NCBI RefSeq assembly: GCF_900167115.1
Contig: NZ_FUXZ01000009.1
Span: 104,365 to 168,364 of the forward strand
Length of the DNA stretch: 64,000 nucleotides
Direction of reading: 5' to 3'
Source: Eubacterium uniforme
Lineage (GTDB): Bacteria; Bacillota; Clostridia; Lachnospirales; Lachnospiraceae
The notes beneath the pieces were generated by a model. The model had not been told where the DNA came from. It saw only the letters and a program-made list of their open reading frames with translations, and made no database searches. Both the position numbers and the translations under genes were made by a program. This document shows positions 18,548 through 26,684 of the stretch, in pieces (the stretch's first letter is position 1; each line of letters starts with the position of its first letter).

Positions 18548-19624
18548 TTATTCTTCACTACTATCAGTGATACCATAAAAATCATAAAGTGCATCTTTTG
18601 CATCCTGCCAATCTTCATCAGTCCAATTGTCCATATCTTCTACATCAAGACCAATTGACTTAAGATCAATATTCTCCAAATACTTTTTCATAGCTTCGTT
18701 TGATGGAGTCTTTTCAATGTTCTCCACAGCACTTTCTATAACTTCATCTGGTACAGAAATGATACCAACTTTATTGAATTTACTATATCGTATATCAATA
18801 ATATATTTATTTACCTTGTATGTAGAACTATTATCAGCACTCTCGCTAATAAGCATCTTCTCCATAAGTTTTGATAAATCCATAGTAATTCTTACCGGTC
18901 TGCTGCTCTTCTTGCTAAACCATGCTGTAATTTCGATATCTACTGGTTCTTCCTTATCAGCATTTGCTACGGAAATAATACTGTTCACATCTTCATTACC
19001 CATACCTTTTAGAGCTTCATTTAAAAGATCACTAGAAAGGATTCCGCTAACTTTAGTACATCTAATCTTGCCAACTTTCTCCATCTTCTTAACTCTAAAC
19101 TTTTCACGGTTATTTGAAAATGTTGAAACTAAAGACATCTGTGCCTTAAGCTGTCCGCCATTAGCCGCAGAAACATTTTTATACCATTCCTGTTTTGATT
19201 CATCATCTTCTTTAAGTGGAGTATTTCTTGAATATACTATATTATTATCAGCATTTTCCATAGAATATACTTCTACTTCATTTTGACTTTCTTCACCATC
19301 AAAATCTAATTTATCAATACCCTTCATGTGAGTAATTACAGGATTACTTGTTGTCTCAATATTACAATCCATATGTTCAATAATATTTTTTTCTTCATCA
19401 TCAACTGATGTAACCAAATCATATGTAATTCCCATATGAATTTTTGCAGATTTTATATCAGAAACTGCAAGCTTAGCATTATCCAAAATAGCTCCAGCTT
19501 CAAGATTCTCCGTACTACCACAAGAAGTAATATAAAAAACAATAAACAAAATCAAACAAATAATTGAAATAATAATTAACAAACATCTTGTATTTAATTC
19601 AACCAATTTTTCTCTCAAGCTCAT
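18548..19624 (-). CDS. Probable lipoprotein of unknown function
   Basis: The protein has 358 residues. A basic N-terminus and long hydrophobic stretch end in ITSC-G (about residues 30-34), a plausible lipobox, so it is probably attached to the outer face of the membrane. The mature part has alternating beta strands and Lys/Asp/Glu-rich turns. Its arrangement (a leading helix, 'SAKIHMGITYDL', then strands) resembles LolA/LppX-type beta-barrel-like lipoproteins, but the similarity is only structural in feel. The C-terminus is very acidic with W-rich DNWTDEDWQDAKD. It is a single gene upstream of tig. Confidence 0.65.
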   Translation of the reverse strand: MSLREKLVELNTRCLLIIISIICLILFIVFYITSCGSTENLEAGAILDNAKLAVSDIKSAKIHMGITYDLVTSVDDEEKNIIEHMDCNIETTSNPVITHMKGIDKLDFDGEESQNEVEVYSMENADNNIVYSRNTPLKEDDESKQEWYKNVSAANGGQLKAQMSLVSTFSNNREKFRVKKMEKVGKIRCTKVSGILSSDLLNEALKGMGNEDVNSIISVANADKEEPVDIEITAWFSKKSSRPVRITMDLSKLMEKMLISESADNSSTYKVNKYIIDIRYSKFNKVGIISVPDEVIESAVENIEKTPSNEAMKKYLENIDLKSIGLDVEDMDNWTDEDWQDAKDALYDFYGITDSSEE

Positions 19625-19759
19625 CTTTTTCCCATCTACTTTCTTTTATTCTTTATATATTATATTACCCTATATTATTTCCTATCAATAGGCATACATA
19701 CCTACTTTTATTTTAAATAAAAATGCAGAAAATTTCAACCTATTATCGAACTATTATTA

Positions 19760-19792
19760 AAAAAACAGCAAGCAAGAAGCCCGCTGTTTTTT
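19760..19792 (-). terminator. Terminator of the tRNA operon
   Basis: The arms AAAAAACAGC and GCTGTTTTTT enclose a 13-base loop that contains a further small pairing. A clean T run follows on the minus strand. It is 15 bp past the last tRNA. Confidence 0.85.
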
Positions 19793-19807
19793 CTCAATAG
19801 ACTTAAA

Positions 19808-19887
19808 TGCGGATGACAGGAATCGAACCTGCACGGTCTCCCACTAGAACCTAAATCTAGCGCGTCTGCCAGTTCCGCCACATCCGC
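19808..19887 (-). tRNA. tRNA-Leu (anticodon TAG)
   Basis: The cloverleaf is complete: acceptor GCGGATG/CATCCGC, anticodon stem CTAGA/TCTAG with loop TTTAGGT, T-loop GTTCGATTC, and an extended variable arm as expected for Leu. It is the last gene of the seven-tRNA operon. No CCA is encoded. Confidence 0.95.
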
Positions 19888-19943
19888 ATGTGTCTAATCA
19901 CAAATAAAAAATGTAACAACCTCAAATGAAATTGTTACATAAG

Positions 19944-20016
19944 TGAGGCATCGGGGACTCGAACCCCGGACAACTTGATTAAAAGTCAAGTGCTCTACCA
20001 CCTGAGCTAATGCCCC
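19944..20016 (-). tRNA. tRNA-Lys (anticodon TTT)
   Basis: The acceptor GGGGCAT pairs with ATGCCTC (one G-U), the anticodon stem CTTGA/TCAAG encloses CTTTTAA, and the T-loop is GTTCGAGTC. The discriminator is A and no CCA is encoded. Confidence 0.95.
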
Positions 20017-20034
20017 ATACTTTTAAATTGGAAA

Positions 20035-20106
20035 CTGGGCTAACTGGATTCGAACCAGCGAATGCAGGAGTCAAAGTCCTGTGCCTTACCGCTTGGCGAT
20101 AGCCCA
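20035..20106 (-). tRNA. tRNA-Gln (anticodon TTG)
   Basis: The acceptor TGGGCTA/TAGCCCA with discriminator G, the anticodon stem CAGGA/TCCTG and loop CTTTGAC identify Gln. It starts with T, as is usual for bacterial tRNA-Gln. No CCA is encoded. Confidence 0.95.
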
Positions 20107-20127
20107 ATGGTCAGTTAAATTACTGAA

Positions 20128-20202
20128 GGTGGATAGAGGGATTCGAACCCTCGGCCTCCAGAGCCACAATCTGGCGCGCTAACCAACTGCGCTATACCCA
20201 CC
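20128..20202 (-). tRNA. tRNA-His (anticodon GTG)
   Basis: The acceptor GTGGGTA/TATCCAC has the extra 5' G (G-1) opposite C73, the identity mark of tRNA-His. The anticodon stem CCAGA/TCTGG encloses TTGTGGC. No CCA is encoded. Confidence 0.95.
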
Positions 20203-20279
20203 ATGTTAGCTTGGGTAACCATCGTAATTGATTTTATTGAAAACCGATTACCCGTGATAATTATTATCACTGATGTAAA

Positions 20280-20353
<74 letters not shown>

Positions 20354-20376
20354 ACATGCCATAATTGGCATACAAA

Positions 20377-20447
20377 AGCGGGTGATGGGAATCGAACCCA
20401 CGTATCCAGCTTGGAAGGCTGGTGTTCTACCATTGAACTACACCCGC
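20377..20447 (-). tRNA. tRNA-Gly (anticodon TCC)
   Basis: The acceptor GCGGGTG/CACCCGC, the anticodon stem CCAGC/GCTGG with loop CTTCCAA, and the discriminator T identify tRNA-Gly. No CCA is encoded. Confidence 0.95.
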
Positions 20448-20455
20448 ATAAAGCA

Positions 20456-20530
20456 TCGGGGTGACAGGATTCGAACCTGCGACCTCTTGATCCCAAATCA
20501 AGCGCTCTAGCCAAGCTGAGCCACACCCCG
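20456..20530 (-). tRNA. tRNA-Pro (anticodon TGG)
   Basis: This is the first tRNA of the operon. The acceptor CGGGGTG/CACCCCG has discriminator A, and the anticodon stem CTTGA/TCAAG encloses TTTGGGA. It lies 42 bp below the -10 box. No CCA is encoded. Confidence 0.95.
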
Positions 20531-20572
20531 TATTATATTTAATACGGCGTCGTTTTTCACAACGCAAGAAGT

Positions 20573-20601
20573 ATTATATAATAGGTGTGCTCACTTGTCA
20601 A
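20573..20601 (-). promoter_or_regulatory. Consensus promoter of the tRNA operon
   Basis: A perfect -35 TTGACA (20596-20601), a 17-bp spacer and a perfect -10 TATAAT (20573-20578) lie on the minus strand. An AT-rich, A/T-tract region upstream (20602-20640) resembles an UP element. This is the expected strong stable-RNA promoter. Confidence 0.92.
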
Positions 20602-20653
20602 CAACTTTTTACAAATATTTTAAAAAAGTTTTTTAACACGGCTAAAAGTCGCT

Positions 20654-20679
20654 AAAATGCGTGTTTTATTATGCATTTT
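20654..20679 (-). terminator. Weak hairpin below the DAK-like gene
   Basis: The arms AAAATGC and GCATTTT enclose a 12-base loop 21 bp past the stop codon. The tail on the minus strand is short (TTTTAG). It would separate this gene from the tRNA promoter region. Confidence 0.45.
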
Positions 20680-20700
20680 TATTTTGTAATTTTCAAAAAA

Positions 20701-20991
20701 TTATCCCTGAAGACCTGCTGCCTGTCTAATCATATCTTCTACAACGATGTCATAAATCTCACCAATAGAATTACAATACTCTAAAACTTTCCAGGGCTCA
20801 TTTGTATGAAAATGAATTTTAACAAGATCTTCATCTCCTGCAGCAATCAAACTATTACCTTCAAAATGCTCTGTAATGTAATCTGCGATTTCATCTTCAT
20901 CTAAATCTTCATCTCTGCGATCAATTAAAAGCTGTGTATCATAACGATATGCAAACTGATCATCTTCTGCATCAATACTCTGAATTCCCAT
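20701..20991 (-). CDS. Small protein like the C-terminal domain of DAK/FakA-type proteins
   Basis: The protein has 96 residues from the ATG at 20991. The sequence (YDTQLLI, EHFEGNSLIAAGDEDLVKIHFHTNEP, VLEYCNSIGEIYDIVVEDM) matches the C-terminal domain pattern of dihydroxyacetone-kinase-related fatty acid kinases (GDSL-VVGDE-LVKVHVHT), here standing alone. This ATG has no ribosome site. A strong AAGGAGG lies 29 bases upstream, before an in-frame ATG at 21015, but codon 7 of that longer frame is TAG (20995-20997). Expression may need reinitiation or readthrough, or the gene may carry a nonsense mutation. Role unknown. Confidence 0.7.
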   Translation of the reverse strand: MGIQSIDAEDDQFAYRYDTQLLIDRRDEDLDEDEIADYITEHFEGNSLIAAGDEDLVKIHFHTNEPWKVLEYCNSIGEIYDIVVEDMIRQAAGLQG

Positions 20992-21072
20992 ATTCTAGTT
21001 GCACGGATAAACCATGCTACCTCCTTTTTATTTTATTAAACCATCTCTACCTAGACATCAACATAAATCAAT

Positions 21073-21927
21073 CTATAACTTACTTTTTTGTTTTTCATTT
21101 AAATTAATAAGTTTTTCATTTATTACCATCTGGTCAATAATATCCTTAATCAACACATCCAGTTTTTCACCTTCTGTGTAGTTAGCTGGTACCGCAAAAT
21201 TAACTCTGTCATCAACCATAAGCTTCTTTGATATTTCCTTGCTATTCTTGTTTGATTGATAAACCGCAATTGAAAAACCACCATTTGATTTTACCAATCT
21301 CATACATGGAACATCAGTTAAACCATCCGCAATATATATCATGTTTCTAAATGGTACTCTTCTATTATTTTCAGGTGTATATTCATTAAGTGTTTTATCA
21401 TCACTTAGATCCGTTACACCCTTATTAATTCTAAACAAAAACTGTGTTTTCGTGGTATAGTTTACCACATTCTTAGGCCAACATGCAACCCCATTTACAT
21501 CATACAAAAACTCACAAGCAAATACATCTTTAAATTTCGAGAATATACTAGAGCCCTCGATGATTTCATACAAACCTGATGAAATAATATAGTGTTCTAC
21601 AATAACACCTTTTTCTTGTCCATACTTGTTTATCCTGTCAAACCACTCTGTAACGCCATTATAAAATTTAAGCGAACTTCCAAGTTTAACAAAATCTTCT
21701 CGATGAATGCTTATATCATGTTTCATTGCTTCTGTAATCATAAGTCTCATATATGCAAGAACACCATCCATCTTTTCTTTCTTTGATAGTTTTTCTGACA
21801 TTTCCCAAAAATCAGAAGGTTTTAATCCAACATTTGGTATAAACGAATACTCTTGCATATTTTTAGTACATAAAGTCTTATCAAAATCATACATAATCGC
21901 AATAACTTGTTTATCTTTTTTTCCCAT
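21073..21927 (-). CDS. HAD-superfamily phosphatase
   Basis: The protein has 284 residues. Motif I is YDFDKTLCT near residues 13-21, where Asp nucleophile and Asp acid/base occur as D-F-D-K. Motif II is probably the Ser in IISSGLYE, and motif IV is the acidic pair near YIADGLTDVPC. This places it among HAD hydrolases of the phosphoserine-phosphatase-like branch. The substrate is unknown. The gene starts behind AGGGGGA and has an inverted repeat upstream that could be an operator. It follows the two-component/ABC cluster in the same direction but with a 100-bp gap. Confidence 0.82.
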   Translation of the reverse strand: MGKKDKQVIAIMYDFDKTLCTKNMQEYSFIPNVGLKPSDFWEMSEKLSKKEKMDGVLAYMRLMITEAMKHDISIHREDFVKLGSSLKFYNGVTEWFDRINKYGQEKGVIVEHYIISSGLYEIIEGSSIFSKFKDVFACEFLYDVNGVACWPKNVVNYTTKTQFLFRINKGVTDLSDDKTLNEYTPENNRRVPFRNMIYIADGLTDVPCMRLVKSNGGFSIAVYQSNKNSKEISKKLMVDDRVNFAVPANYTEGEKLDVLIKDIIDQMVINEKLINLNEKQKSKL

Positions 21928-21961
21928 AAAAATCCCCCTGGCAAATACTACAGAACTCTTT

Positions 21962-21984
21962 GTTAGTAGTAATTTGATACTAAC
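21962..21984 (-). promoter_or_regulatory. Inverted repeat upstream of the HAD gene
   Basis: The arms GTTAGTA and TACTAAC are separated by 9 bp, 35-57 bp upstream of the HAD start. The half-site GTTAG also occurs in the DtxR-type operators elsewhere in the window, but the spacing differs (13 rather than 6 between GTTAG and CTAAC), so it may be an unrelated operator. Confidence 0.4.
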
Positions 21985-22027
21985 GCAAACTACATTGTTA
22001 TATAATTATTATATAGCAATCAACTAA

Positions 22028-22687
22028 TTAAACAAATGCTTTTATTATATTAATAGCTATAAAACATCCAATACCCATAGCGCAAAGACTTAACAATGAT
22101 AACAAAAAGATTGTTAATTTAACCCACTTACGCTCTCTAAGTATAGCAAGTATCATAATTGTAACAACATCTATACAAAACAAAAACTGTGTAACTATAG
22201 CTATTTTAGTTATAATTTTAGGTAGGACTCCATCCTTTTTCGCCTTTAATAAATATGCTATCGAAAATGGTGCCATAGCGACTATTACACACCAACCATA
22301 AACAGTAAAAGTAACTGTAACAACCGGTGCTACAAATGCCATAATTATAACTGGAGAGAACATAAACAATAAACATATGCAAATTATAGCAGCTCCAATA
22401 ATATAAAACGGAATTAATATATATTTAATTAAAACTGAGCACCCTAAAAATACTGTCCTATCTAACTTCTTATAACTTATTAATACAATAATCAAATTAA
22501 TAATCAAAAGTACAATTGGCAAAAACACAATTGCCATCCTTAGCAGTTTAGCTATGTTCCATTCATCCAATACCGAAAGTATAAAAATATGCGAATAAAT
22601 CAGAACTGCCTCGATTATTGCCCATATATACAGCAAATGAAACTTCTTTTCATCATTTTTACTAATTATTTCCATACTTTTTTGCAT
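22028..22687 (-). CDS. Multi-pass membrane protein of unknown function
   Basis: The protein has 219 residues with six predicted hydrophobic segments and a short charged N-terminus. No motif is recognised. It follows the histidine kinase gene by 25 bp and so probably belongs to that operon. AAAGGAG lies 17 bases before ATG, too far for normal initiation, but the 9-bp inverted repeat GCATTTAAA / TTTAAATGC lies between them and includes the ATG. Folding would change the effective spacing. Confidence 0.6.
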   Translation of the reverse strand: MQKSMEIISKNDEKKFHLLYIWAIIEAVLIYSHIFILSVLDEWNIAKLLRMAIVFLPIVLLIINLIIVLISYKKLDRTVFLGCSVLIKYILIPFYIIGAAIICICLLFMFSPVIIMAFVAPVVTVTFTVYGWCVIVAMAPFSIAYLLKAKKDGVLPKIITKIAIVTQFLFCIDVVTIMILAILRERKWVKLTIFLLSLLSLCAMGIGCFIAINIIKAFV

Positions 22688-22712
22688 TTAAACTTTTAAA
22701 TGCTCTCCTTTC

Positions 22713-23603
22713 CTATCCTCTTAAAGAAATAATAATTTCAAATTTGTCCCCTTCCTTATTAGCATCTATTCCTCCTCCAAGAAGATTGGTAAATTGCTTT
22801 ACAATAGCTAGCCCCAATCCAGTACTCCCTTTTGTTCTTGAAATATCTGTAGTATAAAACTCATCAAAAATCTGAGTAACATCAAGTTTATCATCTTTAG
22901 AAATATTTGAAAATGTTATTACGTTTTTACCATCTTCACTTTTAACATCAACTTCTAACTCACCTTCACCATGTTTTAGTGCGTTACTTATTACATTATC
23001 AAAAATCCTTAGAAGCATACCTCTATTACTATGAACAACCAGTTTTCTACTATCATATTTCAAACTAATCATTCGATTTTTAGCTTCAAAATCATCAAAA
23101 TAATGTGCAATTGCCTCTTCTAAAACTCCAATAAGATTTAAATCTTCTTTTTTTATTTCTTCATCTTTTGAAATAACCTTTGAAAACTCGAAGAATTGCT
23201 CAATCAATTCTTCCATTCTATGCAATCTTTTCTCAATAACTTCAAGTTCTCTTTCTTTTTCCTTTTCATCTAAATCAGAATTTCTAACAAGATTAATATA
23301 CCCCATTGCTGATGTTAGAGGCGTTCTAATGTCATGTGAAATATTTGTTATCATCTGATCAATGGTATGACTCTTTCTTTGGTAATATATACTATCACTT
23401 CTCTTTTCTTTTAGCACTTCATTAATCTCATTAATAAGATTTTCTGAAACTCCTCCATACTCACTATGTAAAAGTTGATTGGTTTCAGTGCTGTTTATAT
23501 ATTTTATCTGTTCAGCCATACTCTCTTGCGACTTTTTTGCTTTCAGATTAGCAAATACCAACAGCAAACAGATTATTATCAAAATAATTATAACTATAAT
23601 CAT
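22713..23603 (-). CDS. Sensor histidine kinase with one transmembrane helix
   Basis: The protein has 296 residues from the ATG at 23603, chosen because GAGG lies seven bases upstream; the frame is open 11 codons further. It has one N-terminal transmembrane helix, no extracellular sensor domain, a short coiled segment, HisKA with the phospho-accepting His at about residue 90 (ISHDIRTPLTS), and a HATPase domain with N-box ISNALKHGEG, G1-like and GLGLAIVKQF. Such short kinases usually sense through a partner, often the ABC transporter. It is downstream of the ABC genes whose response regulator is at 25717-26412. Confidence 0.88.
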   Translation of the reverse strand: MIIVIIILIIICLLLVFANLKAKKSQESMAEQIKYINSTETNQLLHSEYGGVSENLINEINEVLKEKRSDSIYYQRKSHTIDQMITNISHDIRTPLTSAMGYINLVRNSDLDEKEKERELEVIEKRLHRMEELIEQFFEFSKVISKDEEIKKEDLNLIGVLEEAIAHYFDDFEAKNRMISLKYDSRKLVVHSNRGMLLRIFDNVISNALKHGEGELEVDVKSEDGKNVITFSNISKDDKLDVTQIFDEFYTTDISRTKGSTGLGLAIVKQFTNLLGGGIDANKEGDKFEIIISLRG

Positions 23604-23699
23604 ATAATATCCTCGCATAAATGCACTAAAGTACACCTATTATTTAAACATTTTTTATACTTCATTACGTATTATATCATATAAAGCCAAAATCAAAAA

Positions 23700-23728
23700 C
23701 AAGCGCCAGAATTAATATCTAGCGCTTG
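23700..23728 (-). terminator. Terminator after the ABC-2 permease gene
   Basis: An 11-bp stem with one G-U (CAAGCGCTAGA with TCTGGCGCTTG on the transcript) and a 7-base loop is followed by TTTTTG. It separates the ABC genes from the kinase gene, so the kinase probably has its own promoter or depends on readthrough. Confidence 0.8.
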
Positions 23729-23738
23729 TATATTTACA

Positions 23739-24521
23739 TTAAGCCAACTCTCTTTTATCAAACATACTTAAACCTAATAAAAATAAAACTATTGTAATAA
23801 TAATTGCTCCTACTAAGCATCTAGGGAAAAATGCCTTTCCTTCTGTTTCGAAAACGAAGATATTAAGCATTGTACTAACTTCATAATTATACGCCTTAAG
23901 AACAGTTTTTTCTAACCCATCAACCACACATAACAAACCTGCAACAACATTTATTACTAATGGCAAAGCAATTGTTACAGAGTTAAATAAACTTGCTTTT
24001 TTTAATAAAAATGCCAAGAAAACGAAGAATGCAATTACTGCAACGAAAATTGGAATTTCCATAACAAACTTTTCCATATAATCACCTACTGATGATGAAT
24101 ACTTTGAACCATTAATTAATCTATTCACGACATAGAAACCAACATTACCAACGATAAATATTATCATACTAACTACTTCAGCAAATATAAATTTTCTAAT
24201 AAAGAAATTCTTTTTATTACACACAGATGTAATTGAATTTTTAAATGTACCTTCTGAAAACTCAGGGATTATAATCATAAACACTGGCATAATCAAAAGA
24301 AAATAATAATTAAAATTCATGCGAAGCTGTAACACATCAAGTTTCACGGATTTCATTTTTGCTTCTAAACCATCAATTGGTGGCATCATACCAAATGATA
24401 TACCGCCATCAGCCTTTAATCCAATTGTAAGAGCATAAATTAACATTGTTAATGCCATACAAATATATAATCCCTTACTTCTTAATAATCTATATAAATC
24501 TGCTTTAAAACTCTTAATCAT
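23739..24521 (-). CDS. ABC-2 type permease of a BcrA-type exporter
   Basis: The protein has 260 residues with six hydrophobic segments and the usual ABC-2 layout: a first helix after a basic N-terminus (KSFKADLYRLLRSKG), a large first loop, then FSEGTFKNSITS, a known ABC-2 pattern. It overlaps the ATPase gene by 8 bp, so the two are translated together. Exporters of this type confer resistance to peptide antibiotics in related systems; the substrate here is unknown. Confidence 0.8.
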   Translation of the reverse strand: MIKSFKADLYRLLRSKGLYICMALTMLIYALTIGLKADGGISFGMMPPIDGLEAKMKSVKLDVLQLRMNFNYYFLLIMPVFMIIIPEFSEGTFKNSITSVCNKKNFFIRKFIFAEVVSMIIFIVGNVGFYVVNRLINGSKYSSSVGDYMEKFVMEIPIFVAVIAFFVFLAFLLKKASLFNSVTIALPLVINVVAGLLCVVDGLEKTVLKAYNYEVSTMLNIFVFETEGKAFFPRCLVGAIIITIVLFLLGLSMFDKRELA

Positions 24522-25434
24522 TGCTAACCTCCTTAACTAATCCCTTAAAGTATTCTTCTAAACTTACTCCTGATTCACCAACACTACTTACAGCAACATT
24601 ATTTATAACTAATTCCCTATTAATAACTGCTGCATTAATGTCTTCTTCATATATTCTAATCAAATCATTATCAACAACTTTATACTTTGATATTCCTAAT
24701 TTATTTTCAAGAATACCAACTGATTTTTTAACATCATCAACCTTAACGACAAGACATCTGCTACATTCATCATCAAGTTCTTCTTTTGTAATTTCTTTAA
24801 TCACACTGCCATGATCAATAAACATAAATCTATTTGCTACAGCATATAACTCAGATAAAATATGACTAGAAATCATAATTGTTAAGTTTCTTTCTTTATT
24901 AAGCATTTTAAATGTATCTCTAAGCTTACTAATGCCAATAGGATCTAGACCATTTATAGGCTCATCTAAAATTATAAAATCTGGATCATCCATAATTGCA
25001 AGTGCGATGCCAAGTCTCTGCTTCATACCTAATGAATAAGTCTTAAACTTCTTATCCTTCGCTTCTTCTAAATCAACAAGTCTTAAAGATTCAAAAATTT
25101 TATCATCACTAACAATGCCTTTTAATTTGCAATAATATTTTAAATTCTGCCATCCTGTTAAATTTCCAAAAAATGCAGGATTTTCAATCAAACATCCGAC
25201 TCTTCTTTTAGTCTTCTGTGAATTTTCTTTTCCTTGACCAAATACTTCATACAAACCACTTGTTGGATTTGTAAGTCCTGTTATGGTTTTCATTATGGTT
25301 GTTTTACCAGCTCCATTTCTTCCTATAAGTCCATATATATCGCCACGAAAAACCGTCATGTCCACATTATCAAGAGCCTTAAACTTACCATATTCTTTTG
25401 TAAGCCCTTTTGTTTTTAATGCTACTTCTTTCAT
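24514..25434 (-). CDS. ABC exporter ATPase, BcrA type
   Basis: The protein has 306 residues with Walker A GRNGAGKTT (about 37-45), Q-loop, signature YSLGMKQRLG, Walker B FIILDEPINGLDP, and H-loop ISSHILSEL. The extra C-terminal 90 residues are as in bacitracin/lantibiotic immunity ATPases. The start follows AGGAGG. A promoter with three direct repeats of OmpR type lies upstream, fitting control by the neighbouring response regulator. Confidence 0.9.
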   Translation of the reverse strand: MKEVALKTKGLTKEYGKFKALDNVDMTVFRGDIYGLIGRNGAGKTTIMKTITGLTNPTSGLYEVFGQGKENSQKTKRRVGCLIENPAFFGNLTGWQNLKYYCKLKGIVSDDKIFESLRLVDLEEAKDKKFKTYSLGMKQRLGIALAIMDDPDFIILDEPINGLDPIGISKLRDTFKMLNKERNLTIMISSHILSELYAVANRFMFIDHGSVIKEITKEELDDECSRCLVVKVDDVKKSVGILENKLGISKYKVVDNDLIRIYEEDINAAVINRELVINNVAVSSVGESGVSLEEYFKGLVKEVSND

Positions 25435-25510
25435 CTTATCCTCCTATTTCAAAGCAAATGCTCTTCCCTCTTTTCATGAGCCCTTTGCTTTTGTTTTATC
25501 TTATGTACTA

Positions 25511-25565
25511 ATCATAACCACCATTTCTTTATAAACCCTTAATCTAAATCTTAAAAAAGTCTTAA
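25511..25565 (-). promoter_or_regulatory. Predicted response-regulator-dependent promoter of the ABC genes
   Basis: On the minus strand, three direct repeats TTAAG(A/G) begin at 11- and 12-bp intervals (25537-25542, 25549-25554 and 25560-25565), the spacing typical for tandem OmpR-family dimers. A -10 TATGAT lies at 25511-25516, and no good -35 is present, as expected for an activator-dependent promoter. Confidence 0.6.
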
Positions 25566-25605
25566 GAATTTATAATCAAATCCTAAACCTGCATCATACA
25601 AGCAA

Positions 25606-25665
25606 ATTAAGCGATCAAAAAAACAAAATGTACAGTACATACATCTAATTTTTCAATCGCTTAAT
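25606..25665 (-). other. Nested inverted repeats below the response regulator gene
   Basis: The outer arms ATTAAGCGAT and ATCGCTTAAT (10 bp) enclose an inner palindrome ATGTAC-A-GTACAT and a T-rich stretch on the transcript. It is 50 bp past the regulator stop and may be its terminator. The gap 25435-25716 otherwise holds the ABC promoter only. Confidence 0.5.
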
Positions 25666-25716
25666 AATCATTTTGCTTAATCTATTAAAATATAAAAATC
25701 AATCTATACTCCGATA

Positions 25717-26412
25717 CTACTTCTTTAGACGATAACCAATTCCCCATACAGTCTCAATATAATCAGCATCAGGATTACACTTTTTTAATTTCTTTCTGAT
25801 ATTACTTATATGAACATTCAAGGCATTATCATCATCATTGCCCTCATAATCCCATACTATGTCATAAATCATCCCCTTAGTACAAGTCCTTAATTTATTC
25901 TCCAAAAACAAACATAGAATATCAAATTCAATCTTTGATAAATTCATCAAAACATCATTGCAACTAGCCTCTCTTAAACTCTTATTTACAACAACATCTT
26001 TATACTCTAATATTTCATAAGCTTCTTCATTTGAACTATTAGAATTTATCTTATCATACATACTAATTCTAGCAGCAATTCTTGCTAAAAGTTCATCGTT
26101 ATCAAATGGTTTTGTCACATAATCATCAGCTCCAAGTGAAAACAAATCAACTTTTTTAGCCGGATCTGCAATTGCACTAGATATAATAATTGGAACATTT
26201 TTCTTATTCTTTAATTCTCCAATCACTTCATCCCCGCTTTTACCTGGAAGCATCAAATCCAAAATAACTAAATCTATATTATCATTAAACGCCAAGATTC
26301 CTTCAGTACCTGAATATGCACATATTGTTTCATATCCATTAGTTCTAAGTAAAACCTTTAACATATCATTAATTTCAACATCATCTTCAATAATTAAAAT
26401 TGTCTTTTTCAT
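25717..26412 (-). CDS. OmpR-family response regulator
   Basis: The protein has 231 residues: a receiver domain (about 1-118) with acidic pocket EDD (9-11), phosphorylation site Asp52 (VILDLMLPG), Ser/Thr and Lys (TKPFD), then a winged-helix OmpR DNA-binding domain (about 130-231) ending VWGIGYRLKK. It is encoded upstream of the ABC exporter and the histidine kinase in the same direction, so it is very probably their partner. The ribosome site is GGGAG. Confidence 0.93.
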   Translation of the reverse strand: MKKTILIIEDDVEINDMLKVLLRTNGYETICAYSGTEGILAFNDNIDLVILDLMLPGKSGDEVIGELKNKKNVPIIISSAIADPAKKVDLFSLGADDYVTKPFDNDELLARIAARISMYDKINSNSSNEEAYEILEYKDVVVNKSLREASCNDVLMNLSKIEFDILCLFLENKLRTCTKGMIYDIVWDYEGNDDDNALNVHISNIRKKLKKCNPDADYIETVWGIGYRLKK

Positions 26413-26478
26413 GCAAACTCCCTACACCTTAAAACTACTTATAATTCGCCCCCATTATAACACAAATCCCCTAAATAT

Positions 26479-26512
26479 AAAAGTAGGAAGAACCGTTGTT
26501 CTTCCTACTTTT
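26479..26512 (-). terminator. Terminator of the large surface protein gene
   Basis: A perfect 15-bp stem, AAAAGTAGGAAGAAC and complement, has a 4-base loop. It lies about 170 bp past the stop; another smaller inverted repeat (ATGCAATT/AATTGCAT) lies at 26546-26564. The 26413-26684 gap holds nothing else apart from AT-rich DNA. Confidence 0.8.
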
Positions 26513-26684
26513 ATGTTTCTCTCTTTTGTAGTTTTTTATACTACTATGCAATTCCTAATTGCATTTAATTTTTAATAACCATATTCAATTTTTAAATCTT
26601 ATTCAACTTTCATTTTAAAAACCTTTTTTAGTTATTTATATTATACCACTATTTAATTTTCTATTCAACTATTCATTAATTTTT

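Noticed and set aside
18627..19286. Long antisense open frame (219 codons) across the lipoprotein gene
   Set aside because: It has no ribosome site, mirrors the other strand's codons, and has no recognisable domain. The minus-strand frame has a signal peptide and lipobox.
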